From Sulfurospirillum cavolei (GTDB taxonomy: Bacteria; Campylobacterota; Campylobacteria; Campylobacterales; Sulfurospirillaceae): a stretch of DNA of 64,000 bases. Below are positions 42,485 through 51,931 of this stretch, piece by piece; the stretch's first letter is position 1; the number at the start of each line of letters is the position of its first letter. A program made the translations under genes and the position numbers. Below the pieces are notes generated by a model that saw only the letters and a list, made by a program, of their open reading frames with translations, ran no database searches and was not told the origin of the DNA. The DNA is taken from NCBI RefSeq assembly GCF_000813325.1, contig NZ_BBQE01000001.1, one strand, 5' to 3'.

Positions 42485-42993
42485 TATTTTAAAAGATGCC
42501 CTACTCTTTTGACGTAGTAAACACTCGCAAACGGTACGAAAAAATCCTTACATGTAAGGCTATCGACAACCGCATCGCATTCGCCCGTGTAGACTTCGAT
42601 CGTGACGCCTTTGTCGACGAGCATGTGCAGTTTAGCTTCGTCCCATACGTAGTTTAAGAGCTCGTCGAGTTCTTCAATCGAGCCTTGATGAAGATAGGGC
42701 GTCACATCAAAAGTCGAAGGATAGACGGTGTTTTGCATAAAATTTTGGGTATAACTCTCGCTATTCTTAGCAAAAAAGAGAGTTTGAAGCTTTTTAAACT
42801 TCGCGTCTTTGTGTTGAAAAAACGCGGGAGAAAAGAGTTGCAACGTATCGATACGCGTTTGACATGTCAGGGTATACTCAAACGCTTTGATGGCTCCGTA
42901 GCTAAATCCGGCTACCGTGAAGTCGTTTTGAATGAGGTAAGGCTCAAAAAGAGCCTCTTCGCCTTGAAAACAAAAACCGCTAAAGAACGTCAT
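42484..42993 (-). CDS. bioV: Alpha/beta hydrolase, probable BioV-type pimeloyl-ACP methyl ester esterase
   Basis: 169 aa small alpha/beta hydrolase. Nucleophile elbow GFSYGA near residue 31-36, text LQLFSPAFFQHKD, acidic residue in YTGECDAVVDS, and a C-terminal histidine in VKRVGHLLK, giving a Ser-Asp-His triad. This compact layout matches BioV of Helicobacter and relatives, which removes the methyl group from pimeloyl-ACP in biotin synthesis. The name rests on recalled similarity; no other biotin genes are in the window. Overlaps the FtsH-like gene by 14 bases. Confidence 0.7.
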   Translation of the reverse strand: MTFFSGFCFQGEEALFEPYLIQNDFTVAGFSYGAIKAFEYTLTCQTRIDTLQLFSPAFFQHKDAKFKKLQTLFFAKNSESYTQNFMQNTVYPSTFDVTPYLHQGSIEELDELLNYVWDEAKLHMLVDKGVTIEVYTGECDAVVDSLTCKDFFVPFASVYYVKRVGHLLK

Positions 42994-44641
42994 CGATAAT
43001 GGCTTTTAACTCATTGCGAGAGATGCTTTCGTGCGTGTACAAGGTATCGCTCACTTTGTCCAAAAGGCTATGCATCCCCTCTAAAAAACGTTCCAACTCT
43101 TTTTGGGCGGTTTCCAAGATTATCAGCACGTCGTTCTCGTTCGGCAAAAGTTTTTCGCCCATACCGTAAACTTCGACCATCTCCTTGGCGATTTCCAAAG
43201 CGCGGTTGAGGTCTTCGGTCGCATTGGTGTATTTTTCATTGTAGGCAAGCTCCGTAGCGACCATTCCGGCAAGATAGACTTTCAATTTGCTGAGCATTTG
43301 CGTTTTGGATTCGATTTCGCGATCCATGTCTTTAATGCGGTCGTTGACGATCGTCACTTTGTCGAAATCGATTTCAAACCAATACGCGCATACGGCTTTG
43401 GCGGCTTGGTAGCGTGCTTGAATTTTTTTCTCTTCGTTGGAAAAACTAAGGACTTTTTTCTTACCCATCAATACTTTTTGGCGTACGGCAATAAAATCGC
43501 TCGTTTCAAGCGTTTGCGAACCTCTACGAAGTGCGTTGATCGCGGCTTCGTTGACCCATGTCGCAAGGGCTGCTCCGCTAAAACCCACGCTCATGTTTGC
43601 GAGTTCTTCAAGGTTGATTTCGCTCGGTTTGTTACGCAAGTAGGTTTTTAAAATCTCCGTTCGGTCGTGTTTGTCGGGAAGCGAAATAAAAATGCGTCGA
43701 TCGAAGCGTCCCGAGCGAAGCAATGCTTCGTCGATCACTTCGATTTTATTGGTAGCGGCAATGACGATAACGCCGCTACTGTCTTCAAATCCGTCCATTT
43801 CGGTTAAAAGTTGATTGAGCGTCGCTTCTCTTTCGTCGTTACGCAACCCTCCTCTGGCTTTACCTACCGCATCGATTTCGTCGATAAAGATGATAGAAGG
43901 CGCGTGTGCCTTAGCTTGCGAAAAAAGCTCTTTTACTCTTTTGGCTCCCATGCCGACGTAGATTTGCACGAACGTTGCGCCGCTTTGGTAAAAAAACGGT
44001 ACGCTTGCCTCCCCTGCAACGGCTTTGGCGATCATCGTTTTTCCCACGCCCGGAGGCCCGACTAAGAGCACGCCTTTGGGAAGAGAAATGCCGTAGCGTT
44101 TGTATTTGGCGGGATTTTTTAAAAAATCGACGATCTCTTCGAGTTCTTCTTTGACGTCTTGAATGCCCGCAACGTCTTTAAAGCTTACATGTGCGCGTAC
44201 CGGACGAATGACGTTGCCTAAAAACGGATCGTAAGAGGCGTATGCTTTTTGAGCGTTTTCTTGTTCTTTCTTGGCATCTTCGGCGCGTTTTTTTCGTGCA
44301 TACAGCAAGAGTGCCAACAGCCCTCCCAAGAGCAAAGCGATAATCAGCATATCGTCGATGAGTGCATTGCTACGGGCGACTTCGACCGGAACTTTTTTGA
44401 GCAGTTCGCTCATGTCGATACCGTCTTTAATAATAACGAATTGGTCGTTGATGCCGTATAAAAAGACTTCGTCGTTGGCGACTTTGGCTTTTTGAATCGC
44501 ACCGGAATTTAAAAGCGCGTTGTACGTCGGCAAATCGATGATTTTCGGCGTAATGCGCATATAGCCGAAAGCGAGTAAAACGATAAAAATGCTCAACGCC
44601 ATAAACGACAGCATCAGTTTTTGCGACTTAAAAATTTGCAT
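42980..44641 (-). CDS. FtsH-like AAA+ membrane protein with inactive protease site
   Basis: 553 aa. Two membrane helices (about 10-27 and 95-112), periplasmic segment, then a full AAA module: Walker A GPPGVGKT, Walker B IIFIDEIDAVGKA, arginine-finger region RSGRFDRR. The following peptidase domain keeps the fold (ending YTNATEDLNRALEIAKEMVEVYGMG) but the HEAGH zinc site is replaced by QAAKA in the segment RYQAAKAVCAYWF, so proteolysis is not expected. H. pylori also has a second FtsH-like protein in this neighbourhood, as I recall. It may unfold or extract membrane proteins. Overlaps mtaB by 14 bases. Confidence 0.9.
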   Translation of the reverse strand: MQIFKSQKLMLSFMALSIFIVLLAFGYMRITPKIIDLPTYNALLNSGAIQKAKVANDEVFLYGINDQFVIIKDGIDMSELLKKVPVEVARSNALIDDMLIIALLLGGLLALLLYARKKRAEDAKKEQENAQKAYASYDPFLGNVIRPVRAHVSFKDVAGIQDVKEELEEIVDFLKNPAKYKRYGISLPKGVLLVGPPGVGKTMIAKAVAGEASVPFFYQSGATFVQIYVGMGAKRVKELFSQAKAHAPSIIFIDEIDAVGKARGGLRNDEREATLNQLLTEMDGFEDSSGVIVIAATNKIEVIDEALLRSGRFDRRIFISLPDKHDRTEILKTYLRNKPSEINLEELANMSVGFSGAALATWVNEAAINALRRGSQTLETSDFIAVRQKVLMGKKKVLSFSNEEKKIQARYQAAKAVCAYWFEIDFDKVTIVNDRIKDMDREIESKTQMLSKLKVYLAGMVATELAYNEKYTNATEDLNRALEIAKEMVEVYGMGEKLLPNENDVLIILETAQKELERFLEGMHSLLDKVSDTLYTHESISRNELKAIIDDVL

Positions 44642-45872
44642 GATTGCACTCCCCTAAAATCTCGTACGATGCGACGTTGACCCACTCTTTCAGGACGTCG
44701 CGTTCACTTTGCAGGGTTACTTTATTGAAAAATTGATCGTAACCGATAAAAAGACCGTCTTTATACTCTTCAACCAAAACATCTAAAGCGACATGTCGGC
44801 GTGCTTGACGAAACGCGATATTTTTTGCGTGAACCAACGCTTCGATTTGCTTAAGGCGTTCTTTGGCGATATCGCCTTTGATTTCGGGTTTCATTAAAGC
44901 AGACGGCGTGCCGTCGCGCTTGGAGTAGGTAAAAGCGTGCAGGTGCGTTAACGGAAATTTTTCCAACGTGCGATACGCCTCTTGCCAAATCGCTTCGCTT
45001 TCTCCCGGATGTCCCGTGATAAAATCGGTTCCGAGTGCAAAGCCTTGCTCGCTCAGTTCGCAGAAAAGTTCCAAATCGTGCATAACGCGGTTGCGCCTTC
45101 GCATCAGCTCCAACATCGTCTCGGAAGTGTGTTGCAATGCAATATGCAAGTGTCGCTCCAACCACGGTTCGCGTAAAATTTCGCGAAAACTCTCGTCGAT
45201 TTGAATCGGTTCGATACTGCCTAAACGGATACGACGTACGCCGCGAATAGCACCTAATCGCTGAACGAGTTTTCCTAGTGAGCTTCCTTTGTCTTTACCG
45301 TAACTGCCGATATTCGTTCCCGTTAAAACGAATTCGCCGTATCCGTTGAGGGCTAACTTTCGTACTTGCTCGACGATGGTGTTTTCATCTTGACTACGCG
45401 CGTTTCCGCGAACAAAAGGAATAATACAATAAGCACATCTGAAGTTGCACCCTTCTTGGATTTTGATAAATGCTTTGGTTTTACCCGTGTATTCGTGTAC
45501 GATGGTCTCATCCAGCGAGGTTAAATCGCCGATTTCGAAAAACGGACGTTCGTGTTTTAAGAGCGTGTTGATATGTGCTTTTTCCGAGTGTCCCATGACG
45601 CCGAAGACTTTTTTTTGCGCGAAAAGGCTTTCGCCTTTGCTCATCGCGCCGCATCCGGCGACGATCACTTTTTTGCCCTCTTTTGAGACGTGATTGATAT
45701 AGTTTCGCACACCGCTATCCGCGCCGTTGGTGACCGTACACGAGTTCACGACGACAATATCGGCGGCATGCTCGTCTTCCGTTAGCTCAAAATCGCTCAA
45801 ATTTGCCATCATGACTTGGGTATCGTAGATGTTGGTACGGCACCCGAACGTTTTAAAATAGACTTTTTTCAT
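44628..45872 (-). CDS. mtaB: tRNA (N6-L-threonylcarbamoyladenosine(37)-C2)-methylthiotransferase MtaB
   Basis: 414 aa methylthiotransferase. N-terminal UPF0004 domain (KTFGCRTNIYDTQ, VVNSCTV, AGCGAMSK) with three cluster cysteines, radical-SAM motif CNFRCAYC (about residue 146), then SIEPIQIDESF and a short TRAM-like end. The KTFGCR start and length fit MtaB rather than MiaB or RimO. Overlaps the MscS-type gene by 20 bases. Confidence 0.93.
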   Translation of the reverse strand: MKKVYFKTFGCRTNIYDTQVMMANLSDFELTEDEHAADIVVVNSCTVTNGADSGVRNYINHVSKEGKKVIVAGCGAMSKGESLFAQKKVFGVMGHSEKAHINTLLKHERPFFEIGDLTSLDETIVHEYTGKTKAFIKIQEGCNFRCAYCIIPFVRGNARSQDENTIVEQVRKLALNGYGEFVLTGTNIGSYGKDKGSSLGKLVQRLGAIRGVRRIRLGSIEPIQIDESFREILREPWLERHLHIALQHTSETMLELMRRRNRVMHDLELFCELSEQGFALGTDFITGHPGESEAIWQEAYRTLEKFPLTHLHAFTYSKRDGTPSALMKPEIKGDIAKERLKQIEALVHAKNIAFRQARRHVALDVLVEEYKDGLFIGYDQFFNKVTLQSERDVLKEWVNVASYEILGECNHANF

Positions 45873-47460
45873 CTACGCTCTTTGGCGATTCGTGCGTCGG
45901 CATCGGTTTGTCCTGACGTGCAAGATTGACGTTTTGCGTTTGGTAAGCGATCGTAATATCCTCTTCTTTGTTGTACGCATCGATGATTTCGCAGCCGATC
46001 GTACCGCGAAGTGCCATTGCCGCGTACGAATTGGTCATATACCAGCAGTTGACGCAAAAGCCTTGTTCTTCGACAAATGCAAAGATCCGCGGCTCGACGT
46101 TGGTGTTTTTGAGGCTATACTGGTTGCGCAATAAATTGAGTTGCGTACGCGCGATGTCGGTGTAGCCTTTGGCGTATTTTTTCGTAATTTCGCGCGCGAT
46201 ATGCACGGCTTTTTTGTGATTGGAATCAAACGTGATATAGATGTAGATACCGTCCCAAACGGTGCGCATCGTTCCGTGGGTGTAGTTGGAAATGACCGAG
46301 GTAAAAACCAAGTTGTTCGGTACGAAAAAGATACGACCGGAGCGGATATTTTCTTTATAGCTGGTAAGCGTAATGTCTTCCAAAACCGTCATACGTAGAA
46401 GCGAAATATCGATAATATCGCCGACGTAAGGTAGTCCGTCTTTTTGAATCTTAATACGATCGCCGACGTGAAAACTGCCGCCGAAAACGATGACCATCCA
46501 GCCCAAAATGCTCATAAACCAATCTTTCATGGCAATCGCGATACCCGCGGACGCAAATCCTAAGACGGTGACCAGATACGAAACGTTTTCGATGTAGGAA
46601 AAGAGTAAAATCAACAGAATCAACGTGACGTTCACGAAATTGATGATCTTATTGGCGGTATAAAAACGTTCGTTGTCTTTGACGTAGCGTTTGGCGATAA
46701 ATTTCAATAAAAACGTTACGACGATGACGACGATAATAAAAATACCGATGTTAAAAGCACGCTTCATCTGTACGGTAATGTCTTGGGTCACCCGAATCGT
46801 CGCCTCTTCGACCTTTTTCACGTAAAGCGAGTAGCTCGTGCGTGCGATCTCTTGCGCGGAGGTAAAGGCGTTCAGCTCTTTTTGCGCTTCGTACAAGGCG
46901 TCTTCGTTGGTAATCATCGGCTCAATTTCGTACAAGGTCGCTAAAAGCGTCTCTTTTTCTTTGAGTTTTTCGACCAAAAAGTCCAAGCGTTCCAAGCGCG
47001 CTTTGTAGTCTAAACTCTCTTGTTTGATTTTTTTGATGTACGAGAGTGCCGAAAGAATGGCAAACGGGTTGGTCACTTTCGTGTAACTTTCCACGTCCGC
47101 CGCATCGACGAGTTTGCTAAAAGGCGAATTTTTAAACTCTTGTAAAAGCTCGATTTGCTTTTCCAAAGACTCTTGTTTGGTCAAGAGTTTTTCGTATTTT
47201 TCCAAAGAGGCTTTGTCTTTGGTGTTTTTAAATTTTTTCACTTCGGCATCGACGGTGGAGAGCTCTTCTAAAAGTTTTTGGTACGTCAGGTAATTGCCGT
47301 AGCGTTTAAACCATAGATTGTCTTTGACCGCTTCGTCGATGAGGGAAATTTTTTGATGCAAGGCATCGATTTTGATGCCCTCTTCGAGTTTAGACGTAGC
47401 GTTTGCGTCGGCAAACAAAAACGTACATGTTAAAAAAAAGCAACACAGTGTTTTAAACAT
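45853..47460 (-). CDS. MscS family mechanosensitive channel with long periplasmic coiled coil
   Basis: 535 aa. Signal peptide (about 1-18), an extended periplasmic coiled-coil region (roughly 25-230), then several membrane helices and the MscS core (GFASAGIAIAMKDWFMSILGWMVIVFG, FHVGDRI, VGDIIDISLLRMTVLED) and a cytoplasmic beta/alpha end. It probably relieves osmotic pressure. Overlaps both aroB (8 bases) and mtaB (20 bases). Confidence 0.92.
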   Translation of the reverse strand: MFKTLCCFFLTCTFLFADANATSKLEEGIKIDALHQKISLIDEAVKDNLWFKRYGNYLTYQKLLEELSTVDAEVKKFKNTKDKASLEKYEKLLTKQESLEKQIELLQEFKNSPFSKLVDAADVESYTKVTNPFAILSALSYIKKIKQESLDYKARLERLDFLVEKLKEKETLLATLYEIEPMITNEDALYEAQKELNAFTSAQEIARTSYSLYVKKVEEATIRVTQDITVQMKRAFNIGIFIIVVIVVTFLLKFIAKRYVKDNERFYTANKIINFVNVTLILLILLFSYIENVSYLVTVLGFASAGIAIAMKDWFMSILGWMVIVFGGSFHVGDRIKIQKDGLPYVGDIIDISLLRMTVLEDITLTSYKENIRSGRIFFVPNNLVFTSVISNYTHGTMRTVWDGIYIYITFDSNHKKAVHIAREITKKYAKGYTDIARTQLNLLRNQYSLKNTNVEPRIFAFVEEQGFCVNCWYMTNSYAAMALRGTIGCEIIDAYNKEEDITIAYQTQNVNLARQDKPMPTHESPKSVDEKSLF

Positions 47461-48502
47461 GATCGCCCTTTAACGCACGCAAGACCGTTTCTTTGGGAAT
47501 ATCGTTACGCATTGCGTAGTTTCCGATACCTTGGGGTAAGATAAATTTGATCGTATCGTTCGCACTTTTTTTGTCTAAGAAAAACGCTTCGTAAAACGCT
47601 TCCGAAGAAGGAACGTCGTAGTGCGTCGGCAGGTCGTAACGCCTTAAAAGCGTTTGAATGCGAAGCGCGTCTTCTTGACTTAAAAGATCCAGACTTCTGG
47701 CGAGCGTATTGGCCATGACCATGCCGATTGCTACGGCTTCGCCGTGCAAATAAACACTGTAAGCGGTTTGGTTTTCGATGACATGTGCAAACGTATGACC
47801 GTAATTCAGCACGGCACGAACGCCTTGCTCGGTTTCGTCTTGCGCAACGACGCGTGCTTTAATAGCGATGCTTTTGCGAATCGCTTCGGCAAGATTTTGT
47901 TCGACATGTAAGTCGTGCGTTTCGAGCCACGCAAAAAAATCACGATCGAACGTAACCGCCATTTTAACGATTTCGGCGACGCCCGCGGCAAATTCGCGGT
48001 GCGGTAGCGTCTTTAAAAAAGCACTTTCACAGTACACCGCGCGCGGTTGCCAAAACGTTCCGATCAGGTTTTTACCGTAATCGTTGTTGATACCCGTTTT
48101 CCCGCCCACGCTTGCATCCACTTGCGCCAAAAGCGTGGTCGGAATTTGAATAAAGTCGATGCCTCGTTGATAAATCGAAGCGGCAAAGCCCGTCATATCG
48201 CCGATGACGCCGCCGCCGAAGGCGATCAAAAGCGATTTGCGATCGAGTCGGTGTTCAAAGCAGGCGTTTAAAATGCAATGAAGACTTTCAAAATTTTTAT
48301 ACTGTTCTCCGTCCGGCAAAATGACCGTGTGCAATGTTTTGACATGTAAGCGTGCTTTGAGGGTTTCAAGGTGCAAAGCGGCGACGGTCGTATTGGTCAC
48401 GATCATGACTTTCGTATCGAAGCAAAGCGTTTGCAGTTCGTCGATGAAGACGGTGTAATCTTTCGAAGAAGCGGTTGGGTTAAAAACGACGTTGACGTGC
48501 AT
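47453..48502 (-). CDS. aroB: 3-dehydroquinate synthase
   Basis: 349 aa. NAD-binding LPDGEQYKN and FGGGVIGDMTGFAASIYQRG, VDASVGGKTGINNDYGKNLIG, zinc ligands in AEIVK and LNYGHTFAHVIE plus HGEAVAIGM. Second step of the shikimate pathway. Starts 42 bases after the TrkA-like gene and overlaps the MscS-type gene. Contains an exact 12-base repeat (48339) and a one-mismatch copy (47901). Confidence 0.97.
   Translation of the reverse strand: MHVNVVFNPTASSKDYTVFIDELQTLCFDTKVMIVTNTTVAALHLETLKARLHVKTLHTVILPDGEQYKNFESLHCILNACFEHRLDRKSLLIAFGGGVIGDMTGFAASIYQRGIDFIQIPTTLLAQVDASVGGKTGINNDYGKNLIGTFWQPRAVYCESAFLKTLPHREFAAGVAEIVKMAVTFDRDFFAWLETHDLHVEQNLAEAIRKSIAIKARVVAQDETEQGVRAVLNYGHTFAHVIENQTAYSVYLHGEAVAIGMVMANTLARSLDLLSQEDALRIQTLLRRYDLPTHYDVPSSEAFYEAFFLDKKSANDTIKFILPQGIGNYAMRNDIPKETVLRALKGDHV
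48339..48350 (+). repeat. 12-base word TTGACATGTAAG, exact copy
   Basis: Inside aroB (minus strand, read as Arg-Leu-His-Val-Lys). Confidence 0.8.
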
Positions 48503-48544
48503 ATTCGATCCAAATTTTTTATTTTATAGTATCTCAAAAAGGCA

Positions 48545-49951
48545 TTAATTTGTATTAACCGGAATAAAAAGTTGATAATTATCCGCCAATTTAAAGTGCA
48601 GTTTATCCATATCGGTTGAAAAAATAGAGAGCATATTGGACTCTAAAATTTTATGGCTAAAAGGGAGAAATTGCAAAATATTGTCTCTGTTTTTCAGTTT
48701 GAAAAGAGGATTTTTTTCGCTTTGAATCATATCGACTTCACGACCGAAAATTTTGGAGAGGTTTTCAAAATGCTCGATTAAGCTATTTTTCGCTTCGGGA
48801 TGATCGGGATTGTAGGTATAAAGCTTGATTTCCAAGGCCAGTTGCGTCGCGACGTCGAAAATCACGGAGGATTCTTGTTCGATTTCATGCGCGTCGTTGC
48901 TGAGGACGACGCCTTGATTGAGACTTGAAAAACCGCGTTTGCCCATTTTAAAAACGGGAAGTTTGGTTTTGTAGAGCGCTTTACGGTTGTGTTGAAAGAA
49001 ACGATTCATCGTGACGATCAGTCCGATATCCATTGTTTCGGTATCCGCGCGGAGGACTTTACGCGGATTGGTTTCATAATAATCGATCATCACGTTAATG
49101 TGCGTGCTATGGTAACTTTTGATTTTGTCCAACGATTTGCAGTAGGTCGGATGAATCACTTTGATATGCAGTTTGTTACTGTTGAGTTTAGAGTGCAACA
49201 ACAACGCGTCGTTGAGCAAAGATTCCATCTCTTTATCGTTCATCTCGAGCATATCGACCAAGCAGTAGATGCTACTTCCAAACGGCGATGGAAACTGCCC
49301 GAGCTCGCGTTTGATACTTCGAAAAACGCTTTGAAGCACTTTAGGATCGCCGACTAAAAGGATGAGATCGTTGGGTAAAAGCATCAACGTCGGTCGCGGA
49401 AGCAACAAAGCGTTGGCGCGATAGACCGCGGCGATTTTCCATTTGCTTTGCTCGATGGACGCTAAATGGCGGTACGCGTACGAGCTTCCGACCGGAATGG
49501 AGACTTCCATAATTTCGCCGATACCCAAACCGATATTTTGCGCCATAATGGGCATATTGGGGAGGTGATCGGTAAAACGTGAAGCTAAAATTTCTCTGGA
49601 ATTGACCATAAAAAGACGTTTATCTTCCAGTTGAAGACCCCAACGGTCCATCAAAACGATGCGTACTTTATTATCGATACGTCGAATATTTTTATACGTT
49701 GCCGTGACGTCGATTTCGTTGGAGAGTAAAATCATAATTTGAAAAAATTGTTCGTTTAAGACGACGGCCAACTTTTCGTAACTGGTCGGATCAAACTCGA
49801 AAAATTTAAAATTTTCGGGGCGACGTTTGGGCAGCGTCTCTTCTTTATACGTGATAATCGTATAGCTATTTTCGCCGGCTTCTGTTTCCATAACCTTTTC
49901 TAAAAATTGTTTTGCTAGAATGCCATCAGCGATGATAAGGATTTTTTTCAT
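48545..49951 (-). CDS. TrkA-like (RCK) nucleotide-binding regulatory protein
   Basis: 468 aa. N-terminal Rossmann-type domain (KKILIIADGILAKQFLEKV), a TrkA-C-like segment (EVSIPVGSSYAYRHLASIEQ, NDLILLVGDPKVL, about residues 150-215), and a long C-terminal part I do not recognise, which may hold a second degenerate RCK-like unit. Same position before aroB and beside tgt as the H. pylori homologue. Likely controls a potassium or other ion channel, but no channel gene is adjacent. First gene of the seven-gene minus operon. Confidence 0.75.
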   Translation of the reverse strand: MKKILIIADGILAKQFLEKVMETEAGENSYTIITYKEETLPKRRPENFKFFEFDPTSYEKLAVVLNEQFFQIMILLSNEIDVTATYKNIRRIDNKVRIVLMDRWGLQLEDKRLFMVNSREILASRFTDHLPNMPIMAQNIGLGIGEIMEVSIPVGSSYAYRHLASIEQSKWKIAAVYRANALLLPRPTLMLLPNDLILLVGDPKVLQSVFRSIKRELGQFPSPFGSSIYCLVDMLEMNDKEMESLLNDALLLHSKLNSNKLHIKVIHPTYCKSLDKIKSYHSTHINVMIDYYETNPRKVLRADTETMDIGLIVTMNRFFQHNRKALYKTKLPVFKMGKRGFSSLNQGVVLSNDAHEIEQESSVIFDVATQLALEIKLYTYNPDHPEAKNSLIEHFENLSKIFGREVDMIQSEKNPLFKLKNRDNILQFLPFSHKILESNMLSIFSTDMDKLHFKLADNYQLFIPVNTN

Positions 49952-49977
49952 ACGAGCTCCCTAAATTATGAGAGGAT

Positions 49978-49983
49978 ATTATA
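49978..49983 (-). promoter_or_regulatory. Candidate -10 box for the TrkA-like/aroB operon
   Basis: TATAAT on the minus strand 26 bases before ATG 49951, and only seven bases from the divergent tgt start. Confidence 0.55.
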
Positions 49984-49989
49984 ACGGAT

Positions 49990-51111
49990 ATGAAATTTCA
50001 GATAGATAAAACCGACGGAAATGCGCGTGCATGTACGATTCAAACGGCGCACAGCACGATTCAAACGCCTATCTTTATGCCGGTCGGAACGGTCGGAAGC
50101 GTGAAGAGTTTGGATGCGAAAGACGTGATGGAAGAAGTCGGAGCGAAGATTATTTTAGGCAATACCTACCACTTGTATTTGCGCCCCGGAGACGAAACGA
50201 TTCGTCATTTCGGCGGATTGCACGGCTTTACGAAGTTTCCGTATAGCTTTTTGACCGATAGCGGCGGCTTTCAAGCCTTTAGTCTCAGCGACATTTCCAA
50301 AGCCGATCAAAACGGCATTACGTTTAAAAGCCACATCGACGGCTCGACGCACTATTTTACGCCCGAGAAAGTCTTGGACATTCAGTACAACTTCAATTCC
50401 GACATTATGATGATTTTAGACGACCTTGTGGCCCTTCCCGCTACCAAAGAGCGTATTGCGCTTTCGATTCAACGAACGACGGATTGGGCAAAACGAGCTA
50501 TTGCGTATCATTTGCGCAAAAAAGCCGAGGGGATCGGCACGCATCAAAATATTTTTGCGATCATTCAAGGCGGTACCGATAAAGAGTTCCGCCGTATCAG
50601 CGCAAACGAATTATGCGAGCTTCCTTTTGACGGTTTTGCCATCGGAGGGCTTAGCGTGGGAGAAGCCAACCGCGAAATGTACGATACGGTCGAATTCGTA
50701 ACACCGCTCATGCCGACGCATAAGCCGCGGTATTTGATGGGCGTGGGAACACCCGAGGATTTGGTCGAAAACGTCGAACGCGGCGTGGATATGTTTGATT
50801 GCGTTATGCCGACCCGCAACGCACGAAACGGCTCTTTATTTACCTCTTTCGGAAAAATCAGCATTAAAAACGCTAAGTTTGCTTTGGACGAAAGTCCGAT
50901 CGATCCCGAGTGTGACTGCTTGACATGTAAGCACTATTCAAGAGGCTATTTGCATCACTTGTATCGTGCGAAAGAGTTAACGTATTTTCGGTTGGCTTCG
51001 ATTCATAACCTGCATTATTATTTGCACTTGATGGCACAAATGCGCGAAGCAATCTTACAAGGTTCTTTTGCGGCATTCAAAGCCGAGTTTTATCGCAAAA
51101 GAGGCAACTAA
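49990..51111 (+). CDS. tgt: Queuine tRNA-ribosyltransferase
   Basis: 373 aa. Swaps guanine-34 for preQ1 in GUN-anticodon tRNAs. Motifs: NTYHLYLRPG, LTDSGGFQAFSL with the catalytic aspartate, QGGTDKEFR, GGLSVGE, and the zinc site CDCLTCKHYSRGYLHHL near residue 310. ATG 49990 lies only 38 bases from the divergent TrkA-like start, with GAGAGG about 15 bases upstream, so the leader is short. The zinc-site codons contain an exact 12-base repeat. Confidence 0.97.
   Translation: MKFQIDKTDGNARACTIQTAHSTIQTPIFMPVGTVGSVKSLDAKDVMEEVGAKIILGNTYHLYLRPGDETIRHFGGLHGFTKFPYSFLTDSGGFQAFSLSDISKADQNGITFKSHIDGSTHYFTPEKVLDIQYNFNSDIMMILDDLVALPATKERIALSIQRTTDWAKRAIAYHLRKKAEGIGTHQNIFAIIQGGTDKEFRRISANELCELPFDGFAIGGLSVGEANREMYDTVEFVTPLMPTHKPRYLMGVGTPEDLVENVERGVDMFDCVMPTRNARNGSLFTSFGKISIKNAKFALDESPIDPECDCLTCKHYSRGYLHHLYRAKELTYFRLASIHNLHYYLHLMAQMREAILQGSFAAFKAEFYRKRGN
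50920..50931 (+). repeat. 12-base word TTGACATGTAAG, exact copy
   Basis: In the tgt zinc-binding site, encoding Leu-Thr-Cys-Lys. This copy could be explained by protein conservation and should not be counted alone. Confidence 0.7.
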
Positions 51112-51116
51112 AATGT

Positions 51117-51920
51117 ATGACGATGCGGCGGTTCAAGATGCAAACCCTTTATGAAAAAATCGATCGTTTTTACCTCTTAGACATCAAAAATCCGACGCAC
51201 CCGTCGATGTTCGTTGAAGAAGCGGCGTACGATATTTTGATTGTGACGCTACCGCATAAAGACAAAGAGCTTATCGTCAATGCCCATGCTTTTGTTTTCG
51301 ACGATCGGCATTATTACCGCTACGATTCCGTGCAAAGCGTTTTTTTAGAGCTTGTTTCGATGGAAGAAGTGTATGCGTATCTCAACGAAAAGACGAACGA
51401 AACGATGAAACTTGTCGCTTCGATTCACGAGAGTATCGATTGGATGGAAGAGCGGCTTTACGAAAATAAATCGTTTACGGAATTTATGCATTATTGGTTA
51501 ACGTATAAAAAAGATTTAGCACGCATCGTGCGCCTTTTAACGTTGGCGACGGAAGTTTTGGAAACGTTCGTTCAAAGTTATATCCAAGAAGAAGGCTTTC
51601 TGGCAACGCATTTTAACGATATTCACGAGCATTTAAGCCGCACCAACCGTTCTGCATTATTGGCCATCGATAAACTGGGAAACCTGTACACCTTTTACAC
51701 CAGTCGCAACAACGAGCGTATGAACAAAACGATCTATTTTTTAACGATTTTATCGGCGATTTTCTTACCGCTTAATTTAGTGGTCGGTTATTTTGGGATG
51801 AACACGCAAAATTTACCTTTTTCGACGATCGCTTCGGGATCGGAAAAGGTAACGGTTTTGCTGGGGCTTTGTGCCGGAGTGATGATCGGGCTGATCTTTT
51901 ACCTACGTCGGAAACTATAG
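51117..51920 (+). CDS. CorA family divalent-cation transporter
   Basis: 267 aa, shorter than E. coli CorA (316). Cytoplasmic N-terminal alpha/beta domain, long helix, two C-terminal membrane helices (FLTILSAIFLPLNLVVGYF and VLLGLCAGVMIGLIFYL) with the signature GMN (YFGMNTQNLP) at the loop. Follows tgt by five bases. Magnesium or cobalt import is likely. Its stop lies 11 bases from the convergent SixA-like gene. Confidence 0.9.
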   Translation: MTMRRFKMQTLYEKIDRFYLLDIKNPTHPSMFVEEAAYDILIVTLPHKDKELIVNAHAFVFDDRHYYRYDSVQSVFLELVSMEEVYAYLNEKTNETMKLVASIHESIDWMEERLYENKSFTEFMHYWLTYKKDLARIVRLLTLATEVLETFVQSYIQEEGFLATHFNDIHEHLSRTNRSALLAIDKLGNLYTFYTSRNNERMNKTIYFLTILSAIFLPLNLVVGYFGMNTQNLPFSTIASGSEKVTVLLGLCAGVMIGLIFYLRRKL

Positions 51921-51931
51921 ACGGACGAGCT

